Shown here one piece after another: positions 32,828 to 41,351 of a stretch of DNA of 64,000 nt. The notes under the pieces are model-generated. The model saw only the letters and a program-made list of their open reading frames with translations. It was not told where the DNA came from and made no database searches. The stretch comes from CAXXOK01 sp964497495 (GTDB lineage: Bacteria; Bacillota; Clostridia; Christensenellales; Aristaeellaceae), in NCBI GenBank assembly GCA_964497495.1, contig CAZCCZ010000002.1, forward strand, positions 1 through 64,000. Direction: 5' to 3'. The stretch's first letter is position 1. The number at the start of each line of letters is the position of its first letter. The translations under genes and the position numbers were made by a program.

Positions 32828-33709
32828 ATGCGCAGTCAAAGTCAAAGCGACCGGATTATGGATACCTGCGTGATCCTCATCAGCGTGATTATTCTGGCGA
32901 TCGTGCTGATTCCGTTGATCTTCGTCGTGGCCGCGTCGTTTTCCGACCCGGACCTGGTGCTGAAGGGCAAAGTGCTGTTGTGGCCGAAGGGCTTTACGCT
33001 GAACGCCTACCAGATGGTTTTTGAAAACGAGGACATCTGGCGCGGCTACCGCAACACGGTTTTCTATACGCTGGTCGGCACCGCGATCAACATCCTGATG
33101 ACCGTGATGGCGGCTTACCCTCTTTCCCGTAAGGAAATGAAGGGACGGCGCTTCTTCACGCTGCTGGTGCTGTTTACCATGTACTTCAACGGCGGCCTGA
33201 TCCCCACGTACCTGCTGGTGCGCGATCTGGGCATGTACAACAGCGTGTGGGCGATCCTCATTCCCAGCGCCATATCCACCTACAACCTGATCGTGGCGAA
33301 ATCCTTTTTTGAACAGAGCATTCCCACGGAACTGTACGAGGCGGCCAAGCTGGACGGCTGCGGGAGCCTGCGCACGATGTTCGCCATCGTGCTTCCGCTT
33401 TCCAAGGCCATCCTCGCCGTGCTGGTGCTGTACTACGGCGTCACGCGCTGGAACGCCTACTTCGACGCGCTGGTATACCTGCGTAACGAGGAACTGCATC
33501 CGCTGCAGATCGTGCTGCGCAATATCCTCCTGTTAAGCCAGACGGAGCAGATGGGCTCCAACAGCGTTGGCATGGGGGAGAAGATCAAAACAATCGAAGC
33601 GATCAAATACGCGGTCATCGTCGTCTCCAGCGTGCCGATCCTGCTGCTGTATCCGCTGGCGCAGCGTTACTTTGTCAACGGCGTGATGATCGGCGCCGTG
33701 AAAGGGTGA
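32828..33709 (+). CDS. ABC transporter permease, LplC type
   Basis: A 293-residue permease starting at the ATG at 32828 behind AAAGGAGG. Segments typical of the family are LIFVVAASFSDPDLVLKG, KGFTLNAYQMVF, FTMYFNGGLIPTYLLVRDLG and the EAA loop YEAAKLDGCGSLRTMFAIVL then P. It forms the channel with the LplB-type partner. Its end overlaps the possible GTG of the sulfatase gene, so the sulfatase is coupled to it. Confidence 0.94.
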   Translation: MRSQSQSDRIMDTCVILISVIILAIVLIPLIFVVAASFSDPDLVLKGKVLLWPKGFTLNAYQMVFENEDIWRGYRNTVFYTLVGTAINILMTVMAAYPLSRKEMKGRRFFTLLVLFTMYFNGGLIPTYLLVRDLGMYNSVWAILIPSAISTYNLIVAKSFFEQSIPTELYEAAKLDGCGSLRTMFAIVLPLSKAILAVLVLYYGVTRWNAYFDALVYLRNEELHPLQIVLRNILLLSQTEQMGSNSVGMGEKIKTIEAIKYAVIVVSSVPILLLYPLAQRYFVNGVMIGAVKG

Positions 33710-33714
33710 TTCGG

Positions 33715-35268
33715 ATGGAACGTCCCAATATCCTCGTCGTCATGACGGACCAGCAACGCGCCGACCTGCGGAAAAGCCGCGGTTACGCGCTGGATACCAT
33801 GCCGTTTCTAGACCAATGGGCGCGGGGCGGCGTGGATTTCGCCAACGCGTATACACCCAACCCCACCTGCATGCCGGCACGGGTGAGCATGTTCACGGGG
33901 CGGTATCCGTCCTGCCATCACGTGCGCACCAACCACAACGACGCCGACGCGTTCTACGGTGAAGACCTGCTGGACGTGCTCCGGCGCGCCGGCTACCGCA
34001 CGGCGCTGTGCGGCAAGAACCATTCCCACCGCAAACCGTCGGATTTTGATTTTCACGAATGTACCGGCCATATGGGAAACGAAGGGGAAACCAACGAAAC
34101 GGCCGAACAGCGCGCCTTCGCCGGGTTTCTCTGCGGCACGCGGCACATGGAGACGGATCGCCCGTCGCCGGGCGGCGTGGAGGTTCAGCACCCGTACCGC
34201 AACGTGAGCAGCGCGCTCCGCTTTATCGACGAAACCCCGGCGGACCGGCCTTTCTTCGCGTGGGTCTCCTTTGCGGAGCCGCATAACCCCTATCAGGTGC
34301 CGGAGCCGTATTTCGACCTGTTTCCGCCCGAAAGCCTGCCGCGGCCCGACGCGGGCGCGGACAGCCTGGCGGAGAAAGGCTGGCGCTGGCCCTGGCTGCG
34401 CGAACGGTGGGAAGAGGTGCTGGGGCCGGATATCGAAAAAAGGATATTGCGCTCTCGTTCCAATTACCACGGAATGCTCCGGCTGATCGACGACCAGTTC
34501 AATCGCCTTATGGACGGGCTTGCCGAGCGGGGGCTTGCCGAGAATACGCTGGTGTTCTTCCTGTCCGACCACGGCGATTTCGTGGGCGAATACGGCCTGA
34601 TCCGGAAAGGGCCGGATCTGCCGGACATCCTGACGCGCGTGCCTTTCGCGGTCCGCGGCCCGAAGGTCAGGCCCTTGGGAACGCGGGCCGACGCGATGGT
34701 CAACCTGGTGGATGTTTTTCCGACGATCTGCGAGGCGATCGGCGAACCGGTTCCCCTCGGGGTGCAGGGGAAAAGCCTGTGGTGCCTGTTCCGCGGCGAG
34801 GAGTGCCCACCCCGCGAATTTGACGTGGCCTATTCCGAAAGCGGGTTTTCCGGCCTCTACTGGAACGACCGGGACCGCCTGTCGCCGGAGGCGGAGGGCG
34901 CGCTCAACCCGCTTTGCACGTTCGACTGTCTGGACAGCTGGACCCAGTGCGGGCAGGTGCGCATGGCACGAAAAGGCCCGTGGAAAATCCAGGCGGACAT
35001 GATGGGGAAGGTATATCTTTACAATTTGGATACGGACCCTCGGGAGGTGCGCAACCTGGCCGACGATCCGGCGTACCTGCCCGTGCGGGCGGAGATGCTG
35101 GCGGAACTCTGCGCGGCGACACTGCGCGCCTGCGACCCCCTGCCGACGCCCCGCAACCGGTACCGCATCAAGCTGCATCCGCAGGGGTACTGGTGGGACG
35201 AAACCTTCGTAAGCGACGATCCCGGCGTGATCACGGCGGACGGACGCCCCCTTCGTTCGTCCAAATAA
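33715..35268 (+). CDS. Type I sulfatase (CxPxR, TDQQR subgroup)
   Basis: A 517-residue sulfatase. The ATG at 33715 follows AAAGGGTG; a GTG three codons earlier is an alternative. The N-terminus PNILVVMTDQQRADL supplies the first metal-binding Asp, CMPAR with Cys 52 in TCMPARVSMFTGRYPS is the formylglycine site, and LVFFLSDHGDFVGEYGL supplies the second metal-binding Asp-His. The TDQQR start is common among sulfatases acting on glycosaminoglycans and related saccharides, but the exact substrate cannot be assigned. There is no signal peptide, so it works on imported material. It ends the LipO/LplBC operon, just ahead of a terminator. Confidence 0.93.
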   Translation: MERPNILVVMTDQQRADLRKSRGYALDTMPFLDQWARGGVDFANAYTPNPTCMPARVSMFTGRYPSCHHVRTNHNDADAFYGEDLLDVLRRAGYRTALCGKNHSHRKPSDFDFHECTGHMGNEGETNETAEQRAFAGFLCGTRHMETDRPSPGGVEVQHPYRNVSSALRFIDETPADRPFFAWVSFAEPHNPYQVPEPYFDLFPPESLPRPDAGADSLAEKGWRWPWLRERWEEVLGPDIEKRILRSRSNYHGMLRLIDDQFNRLMDGLAERGLAENTLVFFLSDHGDFVGEYGLIRKGPDLPDILTRVPFAVRGPKVRPLGTRADAMVNLVDVFPTICEAIGEPVPLGVQGKSLWCLFRGEECPPREFDVAYSESGFSGLYWNDRDRLSPEAEGALNPLCTFDCLDSWTQCGQVRMARKGPWKIQADMMGKVYLYNLDTDPREVRNLADDPAYLPVRAEMLAELCAATLRACDPLPTPRNRYRIKLHPQGYWWDETFVSDDPGVITADGRPLRSSK

Positions 35269-35470
35269 CGCCGGCTCGAAGAACTCATGCAGTGTGGCTT
35301 GCGCCTAAACGCAGCATACCCGCCGGAGAAAAAGATAACCGGAAAACAGAGAACGGATGCGGCGGCATACGAACTGCAGCCGTTCCTGCACACCGAAGCG
35401 GCGATGTCCGGATGCTTCTTTTGATTCCTTTACCGACCGGCTTGCGCCGGGTAAACGCCCTGAACCGAAA
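35269..35470. other. Intergenic stretch without a supportable gene
   Basis: About 200 bp between the sulfatase stop and the shared terminator. It holds a weak hairpin (GAAGC / GCTTC followed by TTTTG near 35394-35425) and an imperfect inverted repeat TTTACC...GGTAAA near 35429-35455. No gene or known RNA is recognised. Confidence 0.4.
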
Positions 35471-35505
35471 AACGCGGCCGGCTATTGACAACCGGCCGCG
35501 TTTTG
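35471..35505. terminator. Bidirectional terminator between sulfatase and regulator genes
   Basis: AACGCGGCCGG / CCGGCCGCGTT, an 11-bp perfect stem with a 10-nt loop, flanked by TTTT on the plus side and AAAA (T-run on the minus strand) on the other, between converging genes. Confidence 0.85.
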
Positions 35506-35596
35506 GCGACGGGCTTGGACTTCCGCTTAACACCTGCCGTGAGAAACGTTCCGGCCGGAACGCTTCGGGGGCGCTCGCATCGTATTTTCCGCCGCC

Positions 35597-36322
35597 TCAC
35601 CCTTCCGGGTGGTCGCGGAACTCGGAAGGCGTCTGCCCGTAGCGGCGCTTGAACGCCTTGCCGAAGTAGTTGGCGCTGCTGTAGCCCATTTTTTCGGCGA
35701 TTTCCTGAATGGTCATGCCGGAATCAGCCAGGTATTCGCACGCGTTGTTCATGCGCAGTTGCAGCACGTACTCGTAAATCGCGCAGCCGTATTGGTTCCG
35801 GAAAAGCCGCGTCAGATACTCCTTGCTGAAATAGAACCGCTCCGCCAGTTCCTCCACGCGGATATCGTTCCGGTAGTGGCGGCTGACGTACTCGTGCACG
35901 TCGGCGATCACCTCGGCGGGGGTTTGGTCCTCTGGCCTGTGCTTCCTCTCCGGCAGCCGCAGGATGGCCTTGCGCAGCGCCCGTTCCAGTTCCGAGCGGT
36001 CGATCGGTTTCAGCAGGTAATCCACCGCGCCCGCGCGGATGGCCGCCTTCGCGTAGCTGAAATCGTCGTAGCCGCTGACCACGACGTACTGGCAATACGG
36101 GTGGTTGCGGCTGGCGACGGTCAGAAAATCCGCGCCGCCCATCAGCGGCATGTTCATGTCCACGAAGGCGATATCGGGCCGCAGGCCTTCCATGCACTTG
36201 AGCCCCTCCTGCCCGTTATAGGCGGATTGCGGCTCGCGCAGGCCCAGCGCGGCCCAGTTCACCAGCGAACGGATTGCCAGATGCACGGGAGGCTCGTCGT
36301 CAATCAGGAGCACTTTGTACAC
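35597..36322 (-). CDS. Compact response regulator, receiver plus AraC domain
   Basis: A 241-residue regulator, about half the size of the two YesN-type proteins in this window, because the AraC domain follows the receiver almost directly. GTG at 36322 is chosen (GGAGG at 9 nt); a TTG two codons upstream is too close to that site. The receiver has MYKVLLIDDEPP, Asp 55 in DIAFVDMNMPLMGG and Lys in VDYLLKPIDR. The AraC domain shows EELAERFYFSKEYLTRLFRN and AEKMGYSSANYFGKAFKRRY, ending TPSEFRDH. It overlaps the kinase end by 23 nt. It probably controls the divergent MalEFG/GH31 operon. Confidence 0.93.
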   Translation of the reverse strand: MYKVLLIDDEPPVHLAIRSLVNWAALGLREPQSAYNGQEGLKCMEGLRPDIAFVDMNMPLMGGADFLTVASRNHPYCQYVVVSGYDDFSYAKAAIRAGAVDYLLKPIDRSELERALRKAILRLPERKHRPEDQTPAEVIADVHEYVSRHYRNDIRVEELAERFYFSKEYLTRLFRNQYGCAIYEYVLQLRMNNACEYLADSGMTIQEIAEKMGYSSANYFGKAFKRRYGQTPSEFRDHPEG

Positions 36323-38078
36323 GTTCAAGCACCTCCAGTGGGATCGCGATGCACACGACCGTCAGTCTGGGCGGCGCGGTGCGGCTTTGTATGTCGATGC
36401 GCGCGCGCCCGCCGTAGAGCAGTTTAAGCCGGCTGGCCAGGTTGATCAGGCCGATGTTGCGGGTGATGGTCACGTTCGGGTCGGCAAGCGCCGCGCGTAG
36501 CTCCGCAAGTTTCTCCACCCCGATGCCGCTGCCGTCGTCTGTTACGCGCAACAGCATCTCGCCGCCTACTACCCCGGCCTCGATGGAAATGTGTATCTGC
36601 GTGGCCGCGCCCGCGAGCCCGTGAAGAATGGAGTTTTCCGCCAGCGAGAGCAGGCCCAGCTTCGGCACCGCGAACGGCCGGAGCGTTTCCTCCGCGTGGC
36701 ATTCGTAGGCCAGCCGTTCGCCGAAGCGTGCCTTTTGCAGCGACAGGTATTTCTCCACATAGCCCAGCTCCGTGCCCAGCGCCGCGAGGTTTCCGCCCTT
36801 GATGGAGTATCGCAGCAGCGCCGCCAGCGAGGTGACCATGCCGTAAATTTCCTCCTGCCCCTTCACGATGGCCTGCGTGGAGATCGCCTGCAGGGTGTTG
36901 AACAGGAAATGCGGGTTGGTCTGCGCTTCCAGCGCGATCAGCTGCGCGGTGCGTTCGTTCAGTTGGGCCACGTACGTGGTGTTGATCAGCTCGCGGATGC
37001 TGTCCATCATCTGGTTCACGTCTTCGGACAGGCCGCGGATCTCGTAGCTGCCTTCCAGCGCCGCGCGGGTGGTGAAGTTGCCGCTTCCCACGCGCCGCAA
37101 CCGGTGCGCCAGTTTGGAAAGCGGCGTGGTGATCAGCCGGATGGAGACCACCAGCATCAGCACCGTCGCCGCCAGTGCGACCATACCCAGCAGGATGGAG
37201 CCGTTGCGCGTGGCGTTGAGCGGGGCGTTGACCACCGCCATGGGCTTCAACCCTACCAGCGTGAAGCCGTAGGCTCCGCCGCCTGCCACCACGCAAAGCG
37301 TATCCCGCCCGCCCAAGCGCAGCACCGCGTTCTCCTCGCCGCCGCTCACGAGCCCCTCCAGCAACCCGACGTCCGCCGCCTGCGCGCCGTCCGGCAGCAG
37401 GTAAGCCCCGTCCGCGCCGAAAATGCACAACTGCTCCTCCTCCGGCGCGTGCCTGTTTACCAGCGCCTGCGGAAAGCTCGCGTCCACGGTGAAGCGCACC
37501 ACGGCCAGCGGCGTTTCGCGCGGCGAATCGATGATGGTGCGCGTCACCTCCAGAAAGCCGTCGCCGCTGGCGGCGACGGTGCAGAAATCCGGCTTGGCGG
37601 TGAACTCGGCGTAGCCCTCCAGCTGCGACGCGTCCACCCCGTTCGCCGCGCCGATCTTGCGCGCCGGCTTGGCCAGCGACAGCTTTAGCCGCTGGCGGAT
37701 CAGGTACAGGTCCATGCGGTCCAGATCGCCGCGCGTGTAGAAAAATGTTTTGAATACGGACTCGACCGTTTGCCGCCGGGTGTAATCCAGCGGGCTTGTG
37801 CGTGTCAGCAAGTCCATGAAGGCGGCCTGGTTGCGCAGCTGGATGGAAAACGCGCGCAGATCGGCCACGTATTGGTCCAGATTATCCAGTTCCATCGCCA
37901 GCACGCGGCGTAGGGTGGATACCTCCCGCCGATAGATGGCGTCCGCCTGGCTGATGTAGCTGAACATGATGATCAGCGCCATCGCGAGCGATACCGTCAG
38001 GCCCAGCACCAGACTCAGCTGCCTGCGGATGGCCGTGCGGTTGCGCCAGCCCAGCACGCGCTCCCCCAGTGTTTTCAC
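36300..38078 (-). CDS. YesM-type sensor histidine kinase
   Basis: A 592-residue membrane kinase paired with the compact regulator. The start is a GTG at 38078 (MKTLGERVLGWRNR) behind GGTGAT, a weak site. It has a helix near LVLGLTVSLAMALIIMFSYI, an extracellular sensor (about 45-290), a second helix (SILLGMVALAATVLMLVVSI), a HAMP segment, QTNPHFLFNTLQ with the phospho-His (about residue 389) and LAENSILHGLAGA plus TDDGSGIGVEKL for ATP binding. It is divergent from the MalE-type gene and probably senses its substrate, perhaps a xyloglucan fragment. Confidence 0.93.
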   Translation of the reverse strand: MKTLGERVLGWRNRTAIRRQLSLVLGLTVSLAMALIIMFSYISQADAIYRREVSTLRRVLAMELDNLDQYVADLRAFSIQLRNQAAFMDLLTRTSPLDYTRRQTVESVFKTFFYTRGDLDRMDLYLIRQRLKLSLAKPARKIGAANGVDASQLEGYAEFTAKPDFCTVAASGDGFLEVTRTIIDSPRETPLAVVRFTVDASFPQALVNRHAPEEEQLCIFGADGAYLLPDGAQAADVGLLEGLVSGGEENAVLRLGGRDTLCVVAGGGAYGFTLVGLKPMAVVNAPLNATRNGSILLGMVALAATVLMLVVSIRLITTPLSKLAHRLRRVGSGNFTTRAALEGSYEIRGLSEDVNQMMDSIRELINTTYVAQLNERTAQLIALEAQTNPHFLFNTLQAISTQAIVKGQEEIYGMVTSLAALLRYSIKGGNLAALGTELGYVEKYLSLQKARFGERLAYECHAEETLRPFAVPKLGLLSLAENSILHGLAGAATQIHISIEAGVVGGEMLLRVTDDGSGIGVEKLAELRAALADPNVTITRNIGLINLASRLKLLYGGRARIDIQSRTAPPRLTVVCIAIPLEVLERVQSAPD

Positions 38079-38105
38079 ATCGGATCACCGCCGTTTCGTC
38101 ATTCT

Positions 38106-38114
38106 ATCTTACCA
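38106..38114 (-). promoter_or_regulatory. Extended -10 promoter of the kinase/regulator pair
   Basis: TGGTAAGAT on the minus strand, 28 bp before the GTG start: an extended -10 with one mismatch from TATAAT. Confidence 0.5.
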
Positions 38115-38177
38115 TATGCAAAAGGAGGGGGAAAGGATTTGTGCACGAATATACCCATGTATGTTCTGGATTTTACC

Positions 38178-38206
38178 TTTCCATTTCCGGCAGGGTTCGC
38201 TAGAAT
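38178..38206 (+). promoter_or_regulatory. Promoter of the MalEFG/GH31 operon
   Basis: TTTCCA (38178-38183), 17-bp spacer and TAGAAT (38201-38206). TTTACCTTTCC just upstream (38172-38182) resembles sequence before the LipO-type gene and may be an activator site. Confidence 0.5.
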
Positions 38207-38271
38207 GGGGCCAGCGGGCCGGGGCGAACCCGGCGAATATCATTAATACGGGAAGCGGAGGTAGAAACACC

Positions 38272-39510
38272 ATGAGGAAACTGCTGAGCCTTGTGCTGGC
38301 GATCGCGATGATCATATCCCTGGCGTCGTTCGCGCGCGCCGAGGAACCGGTGGTCATCAACATGTTCATCAGCCAGCCGGAGTACGCCGACGCGGTGCGC
38401 GCGCTGATCGACGCGTACAAGGAAGTCGCGCCCAACGTGACCATCAACTACGAGACCACCCAGAACGACTATCCCACCCTGCTCAAGACCAAGATCAACG
38501 CCGGCGAGTGCCCGGATATCTTCTCCACCACGTCGGGCAAGGAGATCGGCGTATACCTGGAGTACTCCTATAACTTCGCAGACCAGCCCGCGGCGGCGGC
38601 CATGCAGGACTCCGTTAAATCCGTGATGATGAGCGGCGACGAGGTGCATGGCTTCGCGCTGAAGAGCAACTATTTCGGCATCGTGTACAACCAGAAAATC
38701 TTCGACGAAGTGGGCATCACCGAATTCCCCTCCACCGTGGAAGCGATGAAGGCCGCCTGCGAAAAGATCGCCGCGGCCGGCTACCAGCCCTTCTCCACCG
38801 GCTTTGCCGAGTGGTGGGTGTATAAGCACGTCTTCCAGCACTTCCTGGACGCCGCCAGCGACAACCCCGAAGAACTGGTGAAAAAGTTCGTCTCCGGCGA
38901 GGCGAAGTTCAAGGATTATCCCGTTCTCTACAACAACTTCTTCGACTTCCTCGACCTGGCCGTGAAGTACGGCGACGCCAAGCCGCTGGAAACCGATCTG
39001 GCGGGCGAGGAATCCGCCATCGGCACCGGCAAGGCCGCGATGATCCTCGGGCAAGGCGCGTGGGTTGAAGGCGACATCCTGAACATTGACCCGGCGTTCG
39101 CCATCGGCTTCAACGGCTACCCCGTGTCGGACGACGCGGCCCAGTGCCAGGTAATCAGCGGCAGCGACCAGGCGATGCGCATCTACAAGGATTCCAAGGT
39201 GCTGCAGAGCGTGCTGGATTTCGTGAACTGGTGGTACACCAGCGACTACGGCAAAAACTGGTTCTGCGACGTGGCCGGCGTGATTCCCCCGTTGAAGAAC
39301 GTGAAGGCGCCGGATATGCAGATCATCAAGCAGGGCGACGCGCTCTCCGCCTCCAAAGGCGCGGCGGCGGTGTCGATTTCCTACTCCACCGACAGCTTCC
39401 ATCAGGCGTTCGGCGAGATCCTGCAGGCCTATGTGGGCGGCTCTATCAGCAAGGACGACGCCTGCGCGCAGATCGAGCAGAAGTGGGTTGAGCTCGAAGG
39501 CGGCAAATAA
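38272..39510 (+). CDS. Sugar ABC transporter substrate-binding protein (MalE type)
   Basis: An exported sugar receptor of 412 residues. The start follows GGAGGT at 10 nt and gives the signal peptide MRKLLSLVLAIAMIISLASF cleaved at ARA/EEP, with no lipobox. The mature protein shows PVVINMFISQPEYADAVRAL, APNVTINYETTQNDYPTLLK, GECPDIFSTTSGKEIG and later SYSTDSFHQAFGEIL. It belongs to the same operon as two permeases and a YicI-like alpha-xylosidase, so the probable ligand is an alpha-xylose-containing oligosaccharide such as a xyloglucan fragment. That assignment is by context. Confidence 0.92.
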   Translation: MRKLLSLVLAIAMIISLASFARAEEPVVINMFISQPEYADAVRALIDAYKEVAPNVTINYETTQNDYPTLLKTKINAGECPDIFSTTSGKEIGVYLEYSYNFADQPAAAAMQDSVKSVMMSGDEVHGFALKSNYFGIVYNQKIFDEVGITEFPSTVEAMKAACEKIAAAGYQPFSTGFAEWWVYKHVFQHFLDAASDNPEELVKKFVSGEAKFKDYPVLYNNFFDFLDLAVKYGDAKPLETDLAGEESAIGTGKAAMILGQGAWVEGDILNIDPAFAIGFNGYPVSDDAAQCQVISGSDQAMRIYKDSKVLQSVLDFVNWWYTSDYGKNWFCDVAGVIPPLKNVKAPDMQIIKQGDALSASKGAAAVSISYSTDSFHQAFGEILQAYVGGSISKDDACAQIEQKWVELEGGK

Positions 39511-39527
39511 ACCATCCCGCAAACAGG

Positions 39528-39559
39528 AGCCGCGCCGTATCCCCGGGTACGGCGCGGCT
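39528..39559 (+). repeat. Intercistronic hairpin after the MalE-type gene
   Basis: AGCCGCGCCGTA / TACGGCGCGGCT, a perfect 12-bp stem with an 8-nt loop and no T-run, between the binding-protein stop and the permease start. Confidence 0.75.
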
Positions 39560-39579
39560 CGCCACATGGAGGGGTTCCC

Positions 39580-40476
39580 ATGCAAAAAGCCCGCAGCGGC
39601 AGGTTCGGCGCGGTGGCGGCCCGCGAGACCATCCTTTACACTTTGCCCGCCGTGGCGCTGGTGGTGCTGACCATCTATATCCCCTTCGCGCTGAGCGGCT
39701 ACTACTCGCTTACCGAGTGGAACGGCATCTCCAAAGCGCCCGTGTTCGTGGGCCTGGCCAACTTCCGCACCATTTTCGCGGGCAATCCTGCGTTTTTGAA
39801 CGCGCTTTGGTTCACCGCACGCTACGCGCTGTTTTTCATGATCCTGAGCAACGTGCTGGCGTTGGCGCTGGCCGTGGCGCTTACGCGGAAATTCAGGCTG
39901 GCCAACACGTTGCGCGGCCTGTTCTTCGTGCCCTACATCATGAGCATGACCATCGTGGGTTTTATCTGGAAGTTCATCTTTTCGCAGGGGTTTGCCAAGC
40001 TCGCGGAGCTGACCGGCTGGGGTGTCTGGAACCTGAGCTGGCTGGGCGACGCGGGCCTCGCCTTCTGGTCGGTGGTGATCGTGGGGGTGTGGCAGTCGCT
40101 GGGGTTCTATATCGTGCTGTACATCGCCGGCCTGCAGGCCGTGCCCACCGACGTGCTGGAAGCCGCGCAAATCGACGGGGCGAACGGCCGCCAGCGCTTT
40201 TTCAAGGTGGTGCTGCCGCTGCTGGGGCCGTCCGTTACGACCTGTGTGTTCATGTCGCTGACCAACTCGCTCAAGGTGTTCGATATCATTCTGGCGCTCA
40301 CCAAGGGCGGGCCGGGGGGCGCTACGTACAGCGCCACGCTGGAGATATACCGCGAGGCATTCCAGAACAACCATTACGGGCTGGGCTCGGCCAAGGCCAT
40401 CGTGTTTTTCATCATGGTGCTGGCGCTGACGCAGCTGGTGCTCCGGCTGTTTGAACGGCGGGAGGTGACGCTGTGA
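39580..40476 (+). CDS. Sugar ABC transporter permease, MalF type
   Basis: A 298-residue CUT1 permease preceded by GGAGGGG. Helices begin with ETILYTLPAVALVVLTIYIP; YYSLTEWNGISKAPVFVGL is a typical periplasmic segment and the EAA loop is LEAAQIDGANGRQRFFKVVL followed by P. It overlaps the MalG-type partner by 4 nt (GTGA). No ATPase gene is in the operon. Confidence 0.94.
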   Translation: MQKARSGRFGAVAARETILYTLPAVALVVLTIYIPFALSGYYSLTEWNGISKAPVFVGLANFRTIFAGNPAFLNALWFTARYALFFMILSNVLALALAVALTRKFRLANTLRGLFFVPYIMSMTIVGFIWKFIFSQGFAKLAELTGWGVWNLSWLGDAGLAFWSVVIVGVWQSLGFYIVLYIAGLQAVPTDVLEAAQIDGANGRQRFFKVVLPLLGPSVTTCVFMSLTNSLKVFDIILALTKGGPGGATYSATLEIYREAFQNNHYGLGSAKAIVFFIMVLALTQLVLRLFERREVTL

Positions 40477-41327
40477 CCCGCCTGCATACGGCCGCGCTGC
40501 GCAGACGCGCGCTGCGGCGCGGGACGCTGGTCGCGGGGATGTTGCTGATCGCCCTGCTGTACATCTATCCCGTGCTGCTGATGGTGATCAACTCCTTAAA
40601 GCCGTTCCGCGAGGTGCTGACCAACGTGCTGGCGCTGCCGCAGGCCGTCGCGCCGGAAAACTACGCCTACGTGATCGAGAAGATGTCCTACTTCCGCCTG
40701 TTCGCCAACAACGTGGTCATCACCGCGGTCGGCATCGCGGGCATCGTGGCGTTCTCAGCCGCGGCGGCATACATCCTGGACAGGCGCAAAACGCGCTACA
40801 CCCGGTTCATCTACGCCGTTATCATCACGCCGATGCTGATCCCTTTCCAGACCATCATGATCACACTGCTCAAGACGATGAGTGTCGTCGGCCTCTCGGG
40901 CAGCACGTGGGGGCTGGGCATCCAGTACTGGGGCTTCGGCGTGCCCATGGCTGCGTTCATCTACTATAACTTCATGAAAACCGTGCCCAGGGAGATCGAC
41001 GAGAGCGCGACCATCGACGGCGCGGGCACGCTGCGCACGTTTCGCGCCATCATCTTTCCGTTGCTCAAGCCCGTAACCGCCACGGTGATCGTGCTGGACG
41101 TGATGTGGATCTGGAACGACTTTCTGCTGCCCCTGCTGATGGTGAACGGCTCGCCCGCCACGCGCACGCTGGTGCTGGCCGCCTACAACTTCGTGGGGCA
41201 GCTGAACACCAAGTGGCACTACGCGCTGGCCGCCATGGTGCTGGCGCTGCTGCCCTCGGTGGTGTTCTTCATCCTGTTGCAAAAGTACATCGTGGAAGGC
41301 GTCGTGGCGGGGTCCGTCAAGGGATAA
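40473..41327 (+). CDS. Sugar ABC transporter permease, MalG type
   Basis: A 284-residue CUT1 permease starting with a GTG that overlaps the stop of the MalF-type gene. It has the helix GTLVAGMLLIALLYIYPVLL, the segment VITPMLIPFQTIMITLLKTM and the EAA loop IDESATIDGAGTLRTFRAII followed by FP. It lies 24 bp before the GH31 gene, so transporter and enzyme are co-expressed. Confidence 0.94.
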   Translation: MTRLHTAALRRRALRRGTLVAGMLLIALLYIYPVLLMVINSLKPFREVLTNVLALPQAVAPENYAYVIEKMSYFRLFANNVVITAVGIAGIVAFSAAAAYILDRRKTRYTRFIYAVIITPMLIPFQTIMITLLKTMSVVGLSGSTWGLGIQYWGFGVPMAAFIYYNFMKTVPREIDESATIDGAGTLRTFRAIIFPLLKPVTATVIVLDVMWIWNDFLLPLLMVNGSPATRTLVLAAYNFVGQLNTKWHYALAAMVLALLPSVVFFILLQKYIVEGVVAGSVKG

Positions 41328-41351
41328 TTCATAGAAAACGGGGTGTGCCGG

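Noticed and set aside
36322..36328. TTG two codons upstream as start of the compact response regulator
   Set aside because: The GGAGG site is only about 3 nt from this TTG but 9 nt from the GTG at 36322, which also gives the standard receiver N-terminus.
38200..40374. A 724-codon open frame on the minus strand across the MalE- and MalF-type genes
   Set aside because: It is antisense to two genes with clear families, signals and ribosome sites; such long shadows are common in GC-rich DNA and its translation is low-complexity (His/Arg/Gln/Val-rich).
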